In this document: piece by piece, positions 7,898-17,119 of the stretch | Position numbering within the stretch: the first letter of the stretch is position 1 | Layout of the letters: each line of letters starts with the position of its first letter | Assembly (NCBI GenBank): GCA_945878845.1 | Contig: CAMCUB010000001.1 | Coordinates: forward strand, 156,116 to 220,115 | Direction: 5' to 3' | Length of the DNA: 64,000 bases | Source: Erythrobacter sanguineus | Lineage (GTDB): Bacteria > Pseudomonadota > Alphaproteobacteria > Sphingomonadales > Sphingomonadaceae | The notes under the pieces: model-generated | What the model saw: the letters and a program-made list of their open reading frames with translations, nothing else | The model's database searches: none | Told to the model about the DNA's origin: nothing | Made by a program: the position numbers and the translations under genes

Positions 7898-9345
7898 TGA
7901 CAGCGATGCAGAATGTCTCGCTCGGCTCCCATTATGCCGTGCACCTCCCCGCGCCCGACGATTTCGCCTTCTGGCGCGAGCGCGCGCGCGGGCTCATCCA
8001 GTGCGACGTCCCGCCCGACCGTGTCTCGTGGATCCTGCCCGGGGGAACGGGCGATCTGTTCGCCTCCGAGGGGCCGTCTCGGAGCGAGAAGCGCTTGCCC
8101 GTGCCGCCCGCCGACCCGCGTGCCGTGCGCGCCAGCCAGCGCTTCCTGACCATCGCCCGCAGCGCCGCGCTGCACTCCGACCCCGCGCGTTTCGGGCTGC
8201 TCTACCGCGTGTTGTGGCGGCTCCAGAGCAATCCCCGCCTGATGGAGGATAAGGCCGACCCGGAGGTGCGCCGCCTCGAGGAACTCGCCAAATCGGTGCG
8301 GCGCGACGCGCACAAGATGCACGCCTTCGTCCGCTTCCGCGAGGTTCAGGAGGAGGACGGCACGCCGCATTTCGTCGCCTGGTTCGAGCCCGATCACCAT
8401 ATCGTGCGCGCCGAGGCCGCCTTCTTCATGCGCCGCTTTGCCAATATGCGCTGGTCGATCCTGACCCCGTGCGGGAGCATCCACTGGGACGGCGAGGTGA
8501 TGCGCGAAGGCCCTCCGGCTCGGCGCGAGGATGCGCCGGGGGATGATCCGGTCGAAGACCTGTGGCGCTCCTACTACGCCTCGATCTTCAATCCGGCGCG
8601 GCTGAAGGTGGGGGCGATGCTCTCGGAAATGCCGAAGAAATACTGGAAGAACCTGCCCGAGGCCGAGCTGATTCCAGCCCTGATCGCCGGCGCACAGGCG
8701 CGCGAGGCGGGGATGGTCAGGGCCGGCGAGCGCCAAGAGCGCGTGAGGCCTGCGACGCTGGCGGAAGTCGCACAGGGAGCCGCCGCCTGCCGGGACTGCC
8801 CGATTGCCGAATGCGGCACCCGCGCCGTAGCGGGTGAGGGGGCGCAGCAGGCACCTCTGATGATCGTCGGCGAACAACCGGGTGATCAGGAGGACATCGC
8901 CGGGCGGCCCTTCGTCGGCCCGGCGGGGCAGTTGCTGGACGAATATATGCAAGCGGCCGGGATCGACCTTTCCAGCGCCTATGTCACCAACGCGGTCAAG
9001 CACTTCAAGTTCGCGTGGAAGGGCAAGCACCGCTTGCACCAGTCGCCGGGCGCCAAGGAGATCGACACCTGCCGCTGGTGGCTCGAAGCCGAGCGTGCGC
9101 TGGTGCAGCCGCGTCTGGTGCTGGCGCTGGGGGCGAGCGCGGCGCGCGGCTTGCTCGGCCGCACGGTCAGCGTCACCCGCGAGCGCGGGCGGGCGATCCG
9201 GCTCGATGACGGGGCGGAGCTGTGGGTCACCGTCCACCCCTCCTATCTGCTGCGCCTCGACGGGGCCGCGCGCGAGGAACAGGCGGCGCTGTTCGCGGAT
9301 GATCTGGCGGCGGTGAGGGCGCGGCTCGCGTTGCTGGCAGGCTGA
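7897..9345 (+). CDS. DUF4130 fused to a UdgX-like uracil-DNA glycosylase domain
   Basis: The 482-residue protein has an N-terminal DUF4130 half (about 1-270), which pairs with the upstream radical SAM family, and a C-terminal family 4/5-type uracil-DNA glycosylase half. The latter shows GEQPGDQED near 325, CRDCPIAEC with iron-sulfur-type cysteines, and GKHRLHQSP at 376-384. UdgX enzymes carry KRRIH here, whose His binds covalently to the uracil site; here the motif is KHRLH with H381 in that position. The gene starts on the radical SAM stop codon and ends one base before dnaE2, so the three genes must be one transcript. Confidence 0.88.
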   Translation: MTAMQNVSLGSHYAVHLPAPDDFAFWRERARGLIQCDVPPDRVSWILPGGTGDLFASEGPSRSEKRLPVPPADPRAVRASQRFLTIARSAALHSDPARFGLLYRVLWRLQSNPRLMEDKADPEVRRLEELAKSVRRDAHKMHAFVRFREVQEEDGTPHFVAWFEPDHHIVRAEAAFFMRRFANMRWSILTPCGSIHWDGEVMREGPPARREDAPGDDPVEDLWRSYYASIFNPARLKVGAMLSEMPKKYWKNLPEAELIPALIAGAQAREAGMVRAGERQERVRPATLAEVAQGAAACRDCPIAECGTRAVAGEGAQQAPLMIVGEQPGDQEDIAGRPFVGPAGQLLDEYMQAAGIDLSSAYVTNAVKHFKFAWKGKHRLHQSPGAKEIDTCRWWLEAERALVQPRLVLALGASAARGLLGRTVSVTRERGRAIRLDDGAELWVTVHPSYLLRLDGAAREEQAALFADDLAAVRARLALLAG

Positions 9346-9346
9346 C

Positions 9347-12300
9347 ATGCCCGAGGGCCCGCTCACCCCTGACAAGCGCACGCTCGACATCGACCCCGAT
9401 GGGATCGCGCCCCCGCCGCGCGCCGATTTCGTCGAGCTGGGGCTCGTCAGCTGCTTCAGCTTCCTGCGCGGCGCGTCGGATGCGGTCGATCTGGTGCTGG
9501 CGGCGCACGCGCTGGGCTACGACGCACTCGGGATCGCCGACGTCAATTCGATGGCCGGGGTGGTGCGCATCCACACTGAGGCCAGGACGCTCAAACTGCG
9601 CCCGGTGATCGGTTGCCGGATCGAGACAGTGGAGGGCCTCGCCTTCCTCGCCTATCCCGAGACCCGCGCCGCCTATGGCCGCCTCACCCGGCTCATCAGC
9701 GCGGGGCGGATGCAGACCCTCTCGGGCGAATGGCAGGACAAGGGGGTGTGCGAGATCGATCTGGCGCTGCTGGCGGAGCATTCTGAAGCCGTGCAGCTGA
9801 TCCTGCTCCCGCCCGATGATCTGGAGGCGCGGCTTACCATCGCGGTGCCGAGCAATGTCATCCCCTTCCGTCGTCCCGGACTTGATCCGGGACCGCTTGC
9901 CGACAGCGATCCCGGCCTGCGCCGGGATGACGTGAGGGAGCTGCCCTTCGCCGAGCTCCTCCCCCACCTCGTCCGCCAACTCCCCGCCCTGCACCACCTC
10001 GCCGCGAGCTACCTCTACCGCGGCGACGATATCGCGCGGATCGAGCGGCTCGACAGTCTCGCCCGCGCGCACGGTCTTGCTCTGCTCGCTACCAACGACG
10101 TCCACTACCACGCCCCCGAACGCCGCGCGCTTCAGGACGTGATGACCGCGATCCGCCACAAGACCACCGTGGCGGCGGCGGGGCACCTGCTCCACCCCAA
10201 TGCCGAACGGCATCTGAAAAGCCCTGAGCAGATGCAGCGCCTCTTCGCCCGTTGGCCCCACGCGATCCGCGCTGCCCGCGAGGTCGCCGACCGCTGCCGC
10301 TTCAGCCTCGATGAACTGCGCTACGAATACCCGGAGGAGATCTATCCCGACGGCCAGACACCGCAGGTCTTTCTGGAGAGCGAGGTCTGGGCCGGAGCAG
10401 GGCGGCGCTACCCTTCAGGCGTGCCCGATTCTGTCCGCGCCACGCTGGAGCGCGAGCTCGCGCTGATCGCCAAGCTCGATCTGGCGCGCTACTTCCTCAC
10501 CATCAAGGACATCGTTGATTTCGCGAGGCGGTGCGATCCGCCGATATTGTGCCAGGGGCGGGGCTCGGCGGCCAACTCGGCGGTCTGCTATGTCCTCGGC
10601 ATCACCTCTGTCGATCCGGCCAAGCACCAGCTGCTCTTCGACCGCTTCATCTCGGAAGAGCGGAAAGAACCGCCCGATATCGACGTCGATTTCGAGCACG
10701 AGCGGCGCGAGGAGGTGATCCAGTACATCTATGCGAAATACGGCCGCCACCGCGCGGGCCTGTGCGCCACGGTGATCCACTACCGCCCGCGCATGGCGAT
10801 CCGCGAGGTGGGCAAGGTGATGGGCCTGAGCGAGGATGTCACCTCTGCCCTCGCGCGCACCGTGTGGGGCGGGTGGGGGCGCGAGATCAGCGAGAAGCAC
10901 GCCGCCGAAACCGGTCTCGACATCACCGACCCGCACTTGCGCCGGGTGCTGAAACTCACCGAACAGATGATCGGCATGCCGCGCCATCTCGGCCAGCATG
11001 TCGGCGGCTTCATCCTCACCGAAAGCCCGCTGATCGAGACCGTGCCGGTGGGCAACGGGGCGATGCCGGAACGCAGTTTCATCGAGTGGGACAAGGACGA
11101 CATCGACGCGCTCGGCATCCTCAAGGTCGATGTGCTCGCATTGGGCATGCTGACCTGCATCCGCAAATGCCTCGATCTGCTGGGCGCGCATCATGGCCGC
11201 CCGTTGACGCTGGCCACTGTGCCGCGCGAGGACCCGGAGACCTACGCGATGCTGCGCAAGGGCGATTCGCTCGGGGTGTTCCAGGTCGAGAGCCGGGCGC
11301 AGATGAACATGCTCCCGAGGTTACGGCCTCGGGAATTCTACGACCTCGTGATCCAGGTCGCGATCGTGCGCCCCGGGCCGATCCAGGGCGACATGGTGCA
11401 CCCCTACCTCAAGCGCCGCCGCGGCGCAGAGCCCGTCCGCATCCCCGCGCCCGCACCCGAGCACGGGCCGCCGGACGAACTCACCAGCATCCTCGGGCGC
11501 ACGCTGGGCGTGCCGATCTTCCAGGAACAGGCGATGAAGATCGCGCTGGATGCGGCCAAATTCTCCAGCCTCGAGGCCAACCGGTTGCGTAAGGCGATGG
11601 CGACCTTCCGCAGCCGCGGGATGGTCGATGAATTGCAGGACATGATGGTCGAACGCATGGTCGCGCGCGGCTATGACCGCGACTTCGCGCAGCGCTGCTT
11701 CAACCAGATCCGGGGCTTCGGCGAATACGGCTTTCCGGAGAGCCATGCGGCCAGTTTCGCGCAGTTGGTCTATGTGTCGAGCTGGCTCAAGTGCCACTAC
11801 CCCGCCGCTTTCGCCGCAGCGCTGCTCAATTCGCAGCCGATGGGCTTCTACGCGCCCGCGCAGATCGTGCGCGATGCCGCCGAGCATGGGGTGCGGGTGC
11901 TGCCGGTGGATGTGAATGCGAGCGGGTGGGATTGCACTTTGGAGGGGGAGGGCGAGCCCTTCGCTCTGCGCCTCGGCCTGCGCCAGATCGACGGCCTGCC
12001 CGAACACGTCGCCGCCGCGCTGGTGAGCGCGCGCGAGGCGGGGGGGGCGTTCCGCGACATCGCCGATCTGCGCGCGCGGGGCGGGCTCTCGCCAGCGCAT
12101 ATCGAACGCCTTGCCAGCGCGGACGCTTTCACCTCACTGGGCCTCACCCGCCGGCAGGCCTTGTGGGACGCGCGCAGCCTGATCGCCGCGCCCGATCTGC
12201 CGCTGTTCCGCGCCGCGGGCGTGCGCGAGGAGGGGCTGGAGCGCGCTGCGATCCGCCTGCCCGCCATGCCGCTGTCCGAAGAGGTGGTGGCCGATTACCA

Positions 12301-12832
12301 GACCACCCGCCTCAGCCTGAAAGCGCACCCCATGGCCTTCCTGCGCGCCGATCTCTCCGCGCGCGGCTTTGTGCGCGCGGCCGATCTGCGGATGCGCAAA
12401 TTCCGCTCCATGGTGCAGGTCGCAGGCGTGGTGCTGATCCGCCAGCGGCCGGGCTCTGCAAAGGGGGTGACCTTCATCACGCTCGAGGACGAGACCGGGG
12501 TGATCAACCTCGTCGTCTGGCCCGACCTTAAGGAGAAGCAGCGCAAGGTGGTGATGGGCGCGCGGCTGATGGAGGTGCGCGGGCGGGTCGAGTATGACGA
12601 CGAGGTGATCCATGTGATTGCCCACGCCATGACCGATGCGACCATGCGGCTCCATGCCCTGTCCGACGACCTGCTCGACGCGCCGCTTGCGCGCGCGGAC
12701 GAGGTCAACAAGCCGATGCCCGAGCGCGGCCCGCGCCCGCGCGACATGATCGACGAGCTGGTCCCGCAACCCAACGTGACCGGGCACCCGCGTGACCACA
12801 GGATCCTGCCCAAGTCGCGGGATTTCCATTAG
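9347..12832 (+). CDS. dnaE2: Error-prone DNA polymerase III alpha subunit DnaE2
   Basis: DnaE2 is the translesion polymerase that works with ImuA and ImuB after SOS induction. The 1161-residue protein has an N-terminal PHP domain starting FVELGLVSCFSFLRGAS, a C-family polymerase core with the catalytic aspartates in PDIDVDF (D444 and D446), and a C-terminal OB-fold region. It is somewhat longer than usual. Part of the excess is a palindromic repeat read in frame at about residues 175-195. It starts one base after the UdgX-like gene and is controlled from SOS box 2. The ATG at 9347 gives a 26-residue lead before the first conserved block. Confidence 0.95.
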   Translation: MPEGPLTPDKRTLDIDPDGIAPPPRADFVELGLVSCFSFLRGASDAVDLVLAAHALGYDALGIADVNSMAGVVRIHTEARTLKLRPVIGCRIETVEGLAFLAYPETRAAYGRLTRLISAGRMQTLSGEWQDKGVCEIDLALLAEHSEAVQLILLPPDDLEARLTIAVPSNVIPFRRPGLDPGPLADSDPGLRRDDVRELPFAELLPHLVRQLPALHHLAASYLYRGDDIARIERLDSLARAHGLALLATNDVHYHAPERRALQDVMTAIRHKTTVAAAGHLLHPNAERHLKSPEQMQRLFARWPHAIRAAREVADRCRFSLDELRYEYPEEIYPDGQTPQVFLESEVWAGAGRRYPSGVPDSVRATLERELALIAKLDLARYFLTIKDIVDFARRCDPPILCQGRGSAANSAVCYVLGITSVDPAKHQLLFDRFISEERKEPPDIDVDFEHERREEVIQYIYAKYGRHRAGLCATVIHYRPRMAIREVGKVMGLSEDVTSALARTVWGGWGREISEKHAAETGLDITDPHLRRVLKLTEQMIGMPRHLGQHVGGFILTESPLIETVPVGNGAMPERSFIEWDKDDIDALGILKVDVLALGMLTCIRKCLDLLGAHHGRPLTLATVPREDPETYAMLRKGDSLGVFQVESRAQMNMLPRLRPREFYDLVIQVAIVRPGPIQGDMVHPYLKRRRGAEPVRIPAPAPEHGPPDELTSILGRTLGVPIFQEQAMKIALDAAKFSSLEANRLRKAMATFRSRGMVDELQDMMVERMVARGYDRDFAQRCFNQIRGFGEYGFPESHAASFAQLVYVSSWLKCHYPAAFAAALLNSQPMGFYAPAQIVRDAAEHGVRVLPVDVNASGWDCTLEGEGEPFALRLGLRQIDGLPEHVAAALVSAREAGGAFRDIADLRARGGLSPAHIERLASADAFTSLGLTRRQALWDARSLIAAPDLPLFRAAGVREEGLERAAIRLPAMPLSEEVVADYQTTRLSLKAHPMAFLRADLSARGFVRAADLRMRKFRSMVQVAGVVLIRQRPGSAKGVTFITLEDETGVINLVVWPDLKEKQRKVVMGARLMEVRGRVEYDDEVIHVIAHAMTDATMRLHALSDDLLDAPLARADEVNKPMPERGPRPRDMIDELVPQPNVTGHPRDHRILPKSRDFH
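9869..9932. repeat. Double-hairpin palindromic repeat inserted in frame in dnaE2
   Basis: This 64-base element contains two perfect 8-bp stems. GTCCCGGA/TCCGGGAC is at 9873-9893 with loop CTTGA, and ATCCCGGC/GCCGGGAT is at 9909-9928 with loop CTGC. They are enclosed by CGTC at the left end and GACG at the right. The minus strand reads VIPAQAGI, the hallmark peptide of REP-like extragenic repeats that are often mis-annotated as genes in proteobacteria. The frame of dnaE2 stays open through the whole element. No second copy was seen in this window. Confidence 0.75.
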
Positions 12833-12842
12833 GATCGCTGCG

Positions 12843-13562
12843 ATGCCCCGCAAGAAACCCAACCCCCACCACCGCGCTGCCCGTCTGGCGCTCGCCGCGC
12901 TGATCCCGCTCGTGCTGGCAATCGCCGGATGGCAGTGGCTCCAGAATCACCCAGAGCACAACCCCTGGGCGCCGCTCGACCTTGATGACCCGCCGGGCTG
13001 GGCGACGCGCGCCAAGCTCGCCCGGCTGAAGGCGGATGTGAGCGAATGCCGCGCGGTGCTCGAGCGCAGCGACGTGGCCTTCACCGCGCTGGCCCCCACC
13101 GGCGAGGGCCCCTGCGCACGGCCCGATCGCACGCGGCTCGGCGACTATCCGCTCGCCCCCGACACGCCGCCCGTCACCTGCCCCGTCGCCGCCGCGCTCG
13201 AAATCTGGCGCCGCGACAGCGTGAGCCCCGCCGCGCGCCGGATCATGGGCAGCGAACTCAAGCGAATCGAGCACCTTGGCGCCTTCTCCTGCCGCCGGAT
13301 GTATGGCGGAAGCGACGGCCCATGGAGCGAGCACGCCACCGCCAACGCGATCGACATCGCCGCTTTCGTGCTGGCAGACGGCCGGCGGATCAGCGTGCTC
13401 AAGGACTGGAACGGCGCCGGACCCGAAGCCCGCTTCCTGCGCGCCGTGCGCGAAGGGGCCTGCGGGAGCTTCGCAACCGTGCTTTCGCCCGATTACAACG
13501 CGGCCCACGCGGACCACTTCCACTTGGATCAGGACGACCGCTGGGCGGGCGTGTGCCGCTAG
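12843..13562 (+). CDS. Extensin-like C-terminal domain protein
   Basis: The 239-residue protein has a short basic N-terminus, one membrane anchor (about residues 10-30) and an extensin-like C-terminal domain. The domain includes the paired cysteines, SEHATANAIDIAAF and, near the end, AHADHFHLD. These His/Asp motifs resemble the D,D-carboxypeptidase/VanY-like metal site, so a cell-wall role in the periplasm is likely. The ATG at 12843 was chosen because it is the last start before the membrane anchor. It begins only 10 bases after dnaE2, so it is probably part of the same SOS transcript. It converges on phoB. Confidence 0.8.
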   Translation: MPRKKPNPHHRAARLALAALIPLVLAIAGWQWLQNHPEHNPWAPLDLDDPPGWATRAKLARLKADVSECRAVLERSDVAFTALAPTGEGPCARPDRTRLGDYPLAPDTPPVTCPVAAALEIWRRDSVSPAARRIMGSELKRIEHLGAFSCRRMYGGSDGPWSEHATANAIDIAAFVLADGRRISVLKDWNGAGPEARFLRAVREGACGSFATVLSPDYNAAHADHFHLDQDDRWAGVCR

Positions 13563-13565
13563 CGG

Positions 13566-14255
13566 CTAGACCGCTTCGAGCGCGTAGCCGGCCGAGCGCA
13601 CCGTGCGGATCGGGTCCTTGGCGCCTTCGACGGTGATTGCCTTGCGCAGACGGCGGATGTGGACGTCGACAGTGCGCAGCTCGATGTCCGAGCCCGTACC
13701 CCACACGCCGTCGAGCAGCTGGCCGCGGCTGAACACCCGGCCCGGGCTCTCCATGAAGAACTTGAGGAGCCGGTACTCGGTCGGACCCAGCTGCAGCGCG
13801 CGGCCGCGGCGCTGGACCTTGTGGGCGACCGGATCGAGCCGCAAATCGCCGACCTCGATCGTCTCGCCGGCCAGCGCCGGGCGGATGCGGCGCATGACCG
13901 CGGCGACGCGCGCGAGCAGCTCGCGCGGGGAGAAGGGCTTGGTGAGGTAATCATCCGCGCCGGTTTCGAGGCCGCGGACTCGGTCATCCTCGGCCTCGCG
14001 GGCGGTGAGCATGATGATGGGGACGTGCGCCGTCTCCTTGTCGCGGCGCAGGCGGCGGCACACTTCGATGCCGCTGGTGCCCTCGATCATCCAGTCGAGG
14101 ATGATGAGGTCGGGCACCTCTTCAGCCGCCAGCACCAGCGCTTCATCACCATCGCCGGTGGATCGCACCGCGTAGCCTTCGTTCTGGAAACGGTATTCGA
14201 GCAGTTCGGACAGGGCCGGATCGTCTTCGACCAGCAGAAGTTTGGCAGCGGACAT
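13566..14255 (-). CDS. phoB: Phosphate regulon response regulator PhoB
   Basis: The 229-residue OmpR/PhoB-type regulator has a receiver domain with phospho-acceptor D54 in LIILDWM, the switch Thr in MLTA and the conserved Lys in TKPFSP. A winged-helix DNA-binding domain ends with VDVHIRRLRKAI and TVRSAGYAL. PhoR phosphorylates it when phosphate is scarce, and it then activates genes with Pho boxes. It is the last gene of the phoR-pstCAB-phoU-phoB string, 118 bases after phoU, so it may also have its own promoter. Confidence 0.93.
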   Translation of the reverse strand: MSAAKLLLVEDDPALSELLEYRFQNEGYAVRSTGDGDEALVLAAEEVPDLIILDWMIEGTSGIEVCRRLRRDKETAHVPIIMLTAREAEDDRVRGLETGADDYLTKPFSPRELLARVAAVMRRIRPALAGETIEVGDLRLDPVAHKVQRRGRALQLGPTEYRLLKFFMESPGRVFSRGQLLDGVWGTGSDIELRTVDVHIRRLRKAITVEGAKDPIRTVRSAGYALEAV

Positions 14256-14373
14256 GCGGCTGATGCCTCCTCAGGCCCGCAGGGGCGGGCTCGCCCAAGC
14301 GCTATGTGTCACTTGCGCGACAATTTGATGAAACCACATCGGGCAAGTTATCAACAGAGCCGCACGAGCGCGC

Positions 14374-15042
14374 TCAGCGGTCGCCTTCGGGCGGGTAGAC
14401 CCCGGTTGCGGCGAAGTGGACCATCTCGGCGACGTTGGTCGCATGGTCGCCGATCCGCTCGATATTGCGCGCGACGAAGAGCAACTGGGCAGCGCTCGAA
14501 ATGGTCGAAGGATTTTCGACCATGTAGCTGACAAGATTGCGGAAGATCGAGTTGTAGAAACCATCGACCTTCGCGTCGGTGGCGATCACTTCGCGGGCAA
14601 GGTCGGGGTCGCGCGCGGCATAGGCGGTGAGCACATCGTGGACCATCTCGCCCGCCAGCTCGCCCATGGTGGGGAGCAGTGTGAGCGGTTCGAACCGGGC
14701 GCGGCCCTCGATCATGCCGGTGCGCTTGGCGATGTTCTTGGAGTAGTCGCCGATCCGTTCTAGGACGCCGCCGATCTTCAGCGCCGCGATCACTTCGCGC
14801 AGATCGTCCGCCATCGGGGCGCGCAGGGCGATGATGCGGACCGCCAGCTTGTCGACTTCGGTCTCGAGCGCGTCGATGCGCTTGTCGCGCAGCACCACCT
14901 GCTCGGCCAGCACCTCATCACCGCGCACCAGCGCATCAAGGCTTTCCGCGATGGCGACCTCGGCGAGGCCACCCATCTCGGCGATCAGCCCGCGCAGGCG
15001 GGTGATATCCTCGTCAAATGCCTTGACGGTGTGTTCAGCCAT
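14374..15042 (-). CDS. phoU: Phosphate transport regulator PhoU
   Basis: PhoU links the Pst transporter to PhoR and keeps the regulon off when phosphate is plentiful. The 222-residue protein is all-helical with two PhoU repeats, each with the E/DxxxD-type metal-binding pattern, and it starts [13 protein letters not shown]. The start at 15042 overlaps the pstB stop codon by one base (TGATG), which supports both ends and suggests translational coupling. It acts in the cytoplasm. Confidence 0.93.
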   Translation of the reverse strand: MAEHTVKAFDEDITRLRGLIAEMGGLAEVAIAESLDALVRGDEVLAEQVVLRDKRIDALETEVDKLAVRIIALRAPMADDLREVIAALKIGGVLERIGDYSKNIAKRTGMIEGRARFEPLTLLPTMGELAGEMVHDVLTAYAARDPDLAREVIATDAKVDGFYNSIFRNLVSYMVENPSTISSAAQLLFVARNIERIGDHATNVAEMVHFAATGVYPPEGDR

Positions 15043-15809
15043 CAGCCGTAACGTCCTGTAATGTAATCTTTCGTCCGCTCCTCGATGGGATTGGTAAAGA
15101 TCTCGGATGTGGGACCATACTCGACCATCTTGCCGAGGTGGAAGAATGCGGTGCGCTGGCTCACGCGCGCGGCCTGCTGCATCGAGTGGGTGACGATGAC
15201 GATCGCGTAGCGGCCCGACAGATCGTCGATCAGTTCCTCGATCTTGGCGGTGGCGATGGGGTCGAGCGCCGAGGCGGGCTCGTCCATCAGGATCACTTCG
15301 GGGTCGACCGCGATGGCGCGGGCGATGCACAGGCGCTGCTGCTGGCCGCCCGAGAGCGCGGTGCCCGAATCGTCGAGGCGGTCCTTGACCTCGTCCCACA
15401 GCCCCGCGCGGGTCAGCGAGCGTTCGACGATCACGTCGAGATCAGCCTTCTTTTCGGCTAGGCCGTGGATCTTGGGGCCGTAGGCGATGTTCTCGTAGAT
15501 CGACTTGGGGAAGGGGTTGGGCTTCTGGAACACCATGCCGACGCGGGCGCGCAGCTGCACCACGTCCATGCGGCTGCCGTGGATATCCTCGCCGTCAAGC
15601 TCGATCAGCCCGGTCACCTTGGCCGCGCCGATCGTGTCGTTCATGCGGTTGAAGCACCGCAGGAAGGTCGACTTCCCGCAGCCCGAGGGGCCGATGAAGG
15701 CGGTCACGTAATCGGGCGAGATGTCGATCGACACCTCGTCGATCGCTTTCTTCTCGCCGTAAAAGACACAGACGTCGCGCGCGCGGATCTTGGCGCCTTC
15801 GTCAGCCAT
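15042..15809 (-). CDS. pstB: Phosphate ABC transporter ATP-binding protein PstB
   Basis: PstB is the ATPase of the high-affinity phosphate importer. The 255-residue protein shows Walker [10 protein letters not shown], the Q-loop, the ABC signature LSGGQQQR and Walker [14 protein letters not shown], with KPNPFP typical of PstB. The ATG at 15809 gives [17 protein letters not shown] at 15830 that overlaps the pstA stop would add seven residues and is a credible alternative. It sits between pstA and phoU on the minus strand. Confidence 0.95.
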   Translation of the reverse strand: MADEGAKIRARDVCVFYGEKKAIDEVSIDISPDYVTAFIGPSGCGKSTFLRCFNRMNDTIGAAKVTGLIELDGEDIHGSRMDVVQLRARVGMVFQKPNPFPKSIYENIAYGPKIHGLAEKKADLDVIVERSLTRAGLWDEVKDRLDDSGTALSGGQQQRLCIARAIAVDPEVILMDEPASALDPIATAKIEELIDDLSGRYAIVIVTHSMQQAARVSQRTAFFHLGKMVEYGPTSEIFTNPIEERTKDYITGRYG

Positions 15810-15826
15810 ATTGGGATGGATCACAG

Positions 15827-17119
15827 TCACCAGCGTTTCTCGAACTTGTTGCGGAGGTAGATGGCGAGGCCGTTCATGGCGAGCAGGAACACCAGCAGCA
15901 CAATGATAGCTGCGCTGGTGCGCTCGACAAAACCGCGGTCGATCTCGTCCGACCACAGGAAGATCTGCATCGGCAGAACCGTGGCGGGCGAGGTGAAGCC
16001 TTCGGGCGGGGTGGCGACGAAGATGCGCATGCCGATCAGCAGCAGCGGCGCGGTCTCGCCCAGCGCGCGGGCCATGCCGATGATCGTGCCGGTCAGCATC
16101 CCCGGCAGGGCCAGCGGCAGCACATGGTGGAACACCACCTGCACTGGCGAGGCGCCGATCGCGAGCGCGCCGTCGCGGATCGAGGGCGGCACTGCCTTGA
16201 TCGCGTTGCGCCCGGAGATGACGATGACGGGCATGGTCATCAGTGCCAGCGTCATCCCGCCGATGATCGGGGCAGAGCGCAGGCCCGGGAAGGCGGCCAG
16301 GAACAGTGACAGGCCGAGCAGGCCGAAGATAATCGAAGGAACCGCGGCAAGGTTGCTGATCGAGACCTCGATAATGTCGGTCCAGCGGCCGCGCGGCGCG
16401 TATTCCTCAAGATAGAGCGCCGAGAGCACCCCGATCGGGAAGGCCAGCACCAGCGTCACCAGCATGGTCAGCATCGAACCCTTGAGCGCGCCCCAGATGC
16501 CGACCGATTGCGGCGTGGTCGCGTCCGAGCGGGCGAGGAAGCCCAGATCCCAGTTGCGTGCCAGCTTGCCATCGGCGGCGAGCTTCTTCGCCAGCGCCTG
16601 CATCTCGGGCGTGCCCTCGCCCTCGAGCGCGCCGCCGAGCGCGGAGGTGGTCGGCAGGTGGAAGACTTCGCTGCGGCCGATCAGCGTGGGATCCTCGGCG
16701 AGCGCCGCTGCAACGTCGCGCCAGGCGTCAGGCGCGATTTCGCCGGCGGCCTCGGCCCCGAGCTGCGCTTCGGCAAAGCTCGTCACGATCTTCGGCAGGC
16801 CCTGCATTTCGAGCGTCTGCCCGGCAGTGGGCGCGGTCAGCGAGGTCGCATCGCCGGTGATGCCGCTGTCGGGGAAGTTGATCGTCACCGCGAGCTCGGG
16901 GCGCTGGAACCCGGCGATCCCGTTGATCAGCATGTTGCCGAGCAGGAACACCAGCACCGCGACCGAGAAGGCCACGGCGCCAAAGCCGAGCAGGCGGAAA
17001 TTGCGCTCGGCGCGGTAGCGCTTGGCGAGCCGCGCTTCGAAGGCGGCGGTGCGGGTCGGGCCGAGGGCCTGGGCCTTGTCAGCGGCGGTGGGGTTGCCGC
17101 CCATGGGGATGCTGCTCAT
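15827..17119 (-). CDS. pstA: Phosphate ABC transporter permease PstA
   Basis: This 430-residue inner-membrane permease is longer than the roughly 300-residue enterobacterial PstA. The extra length is a large periplasmic insertion between the first membrane segment (about residues 48-68) and the core domain that begins [13 protein letters not shown]. The coupling helix motif is around [20 protein letters not shown]. The ATG at 17119 overlaps the pstC stop by four bases (ATGA). It forms the channel with PstC. Confidence 0.93.
   Translation of the reverse strand: MSSIPMGGNPTAADKAQALGPTRTAAFEARLAKRYRAERNFRLLGFGAVAFSVAVLVFLLGNMLINGIAGFQRPELAVTINFPDSGITGDATSLTAPTAGQTLEMQGLPKIVTSFAEAQLGAEAAGEIAPDAWRDVAAALAEDPTLIGRSEVFHLPTTSALGGALEGEGTPEMQALAKKLAADGKLARNWDLGFLARSDATTPQSVGIWGALKGSMLTMLVTLVLAFPIGVLSALYLEEYAPRGRWTDIIEVSISNLAAVPSIIFGLLGLSLFLAAFPGLRSAPIIGGMTLALMTMPVIVISGRNAIKAVPPSIRDGALAIGASPVQVVFHHVLPLALPGMLTGTIIGMARALGETAPLLLIGMRIFVATPPEGFTSPATVLPMQIFLWSDEIDRGFVERTSAAIIVLLVFLLAMNGLAIYLRNKFEKRW

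Noticed and set aside
9227..10261. Minus-strand frame containing VIPAQAGI, as seen in annotated hypothetical proteins
   Set aside because: The peptide is the translation of the palindromic repeat inside dnaE2, not evidence of a gene.
14256..14373. Second Pho box before phoB
   Set aside because: The region contains TGTC and GACA as an inverted pair rather than the direct 7-4-7 repeat, so it does not fit.
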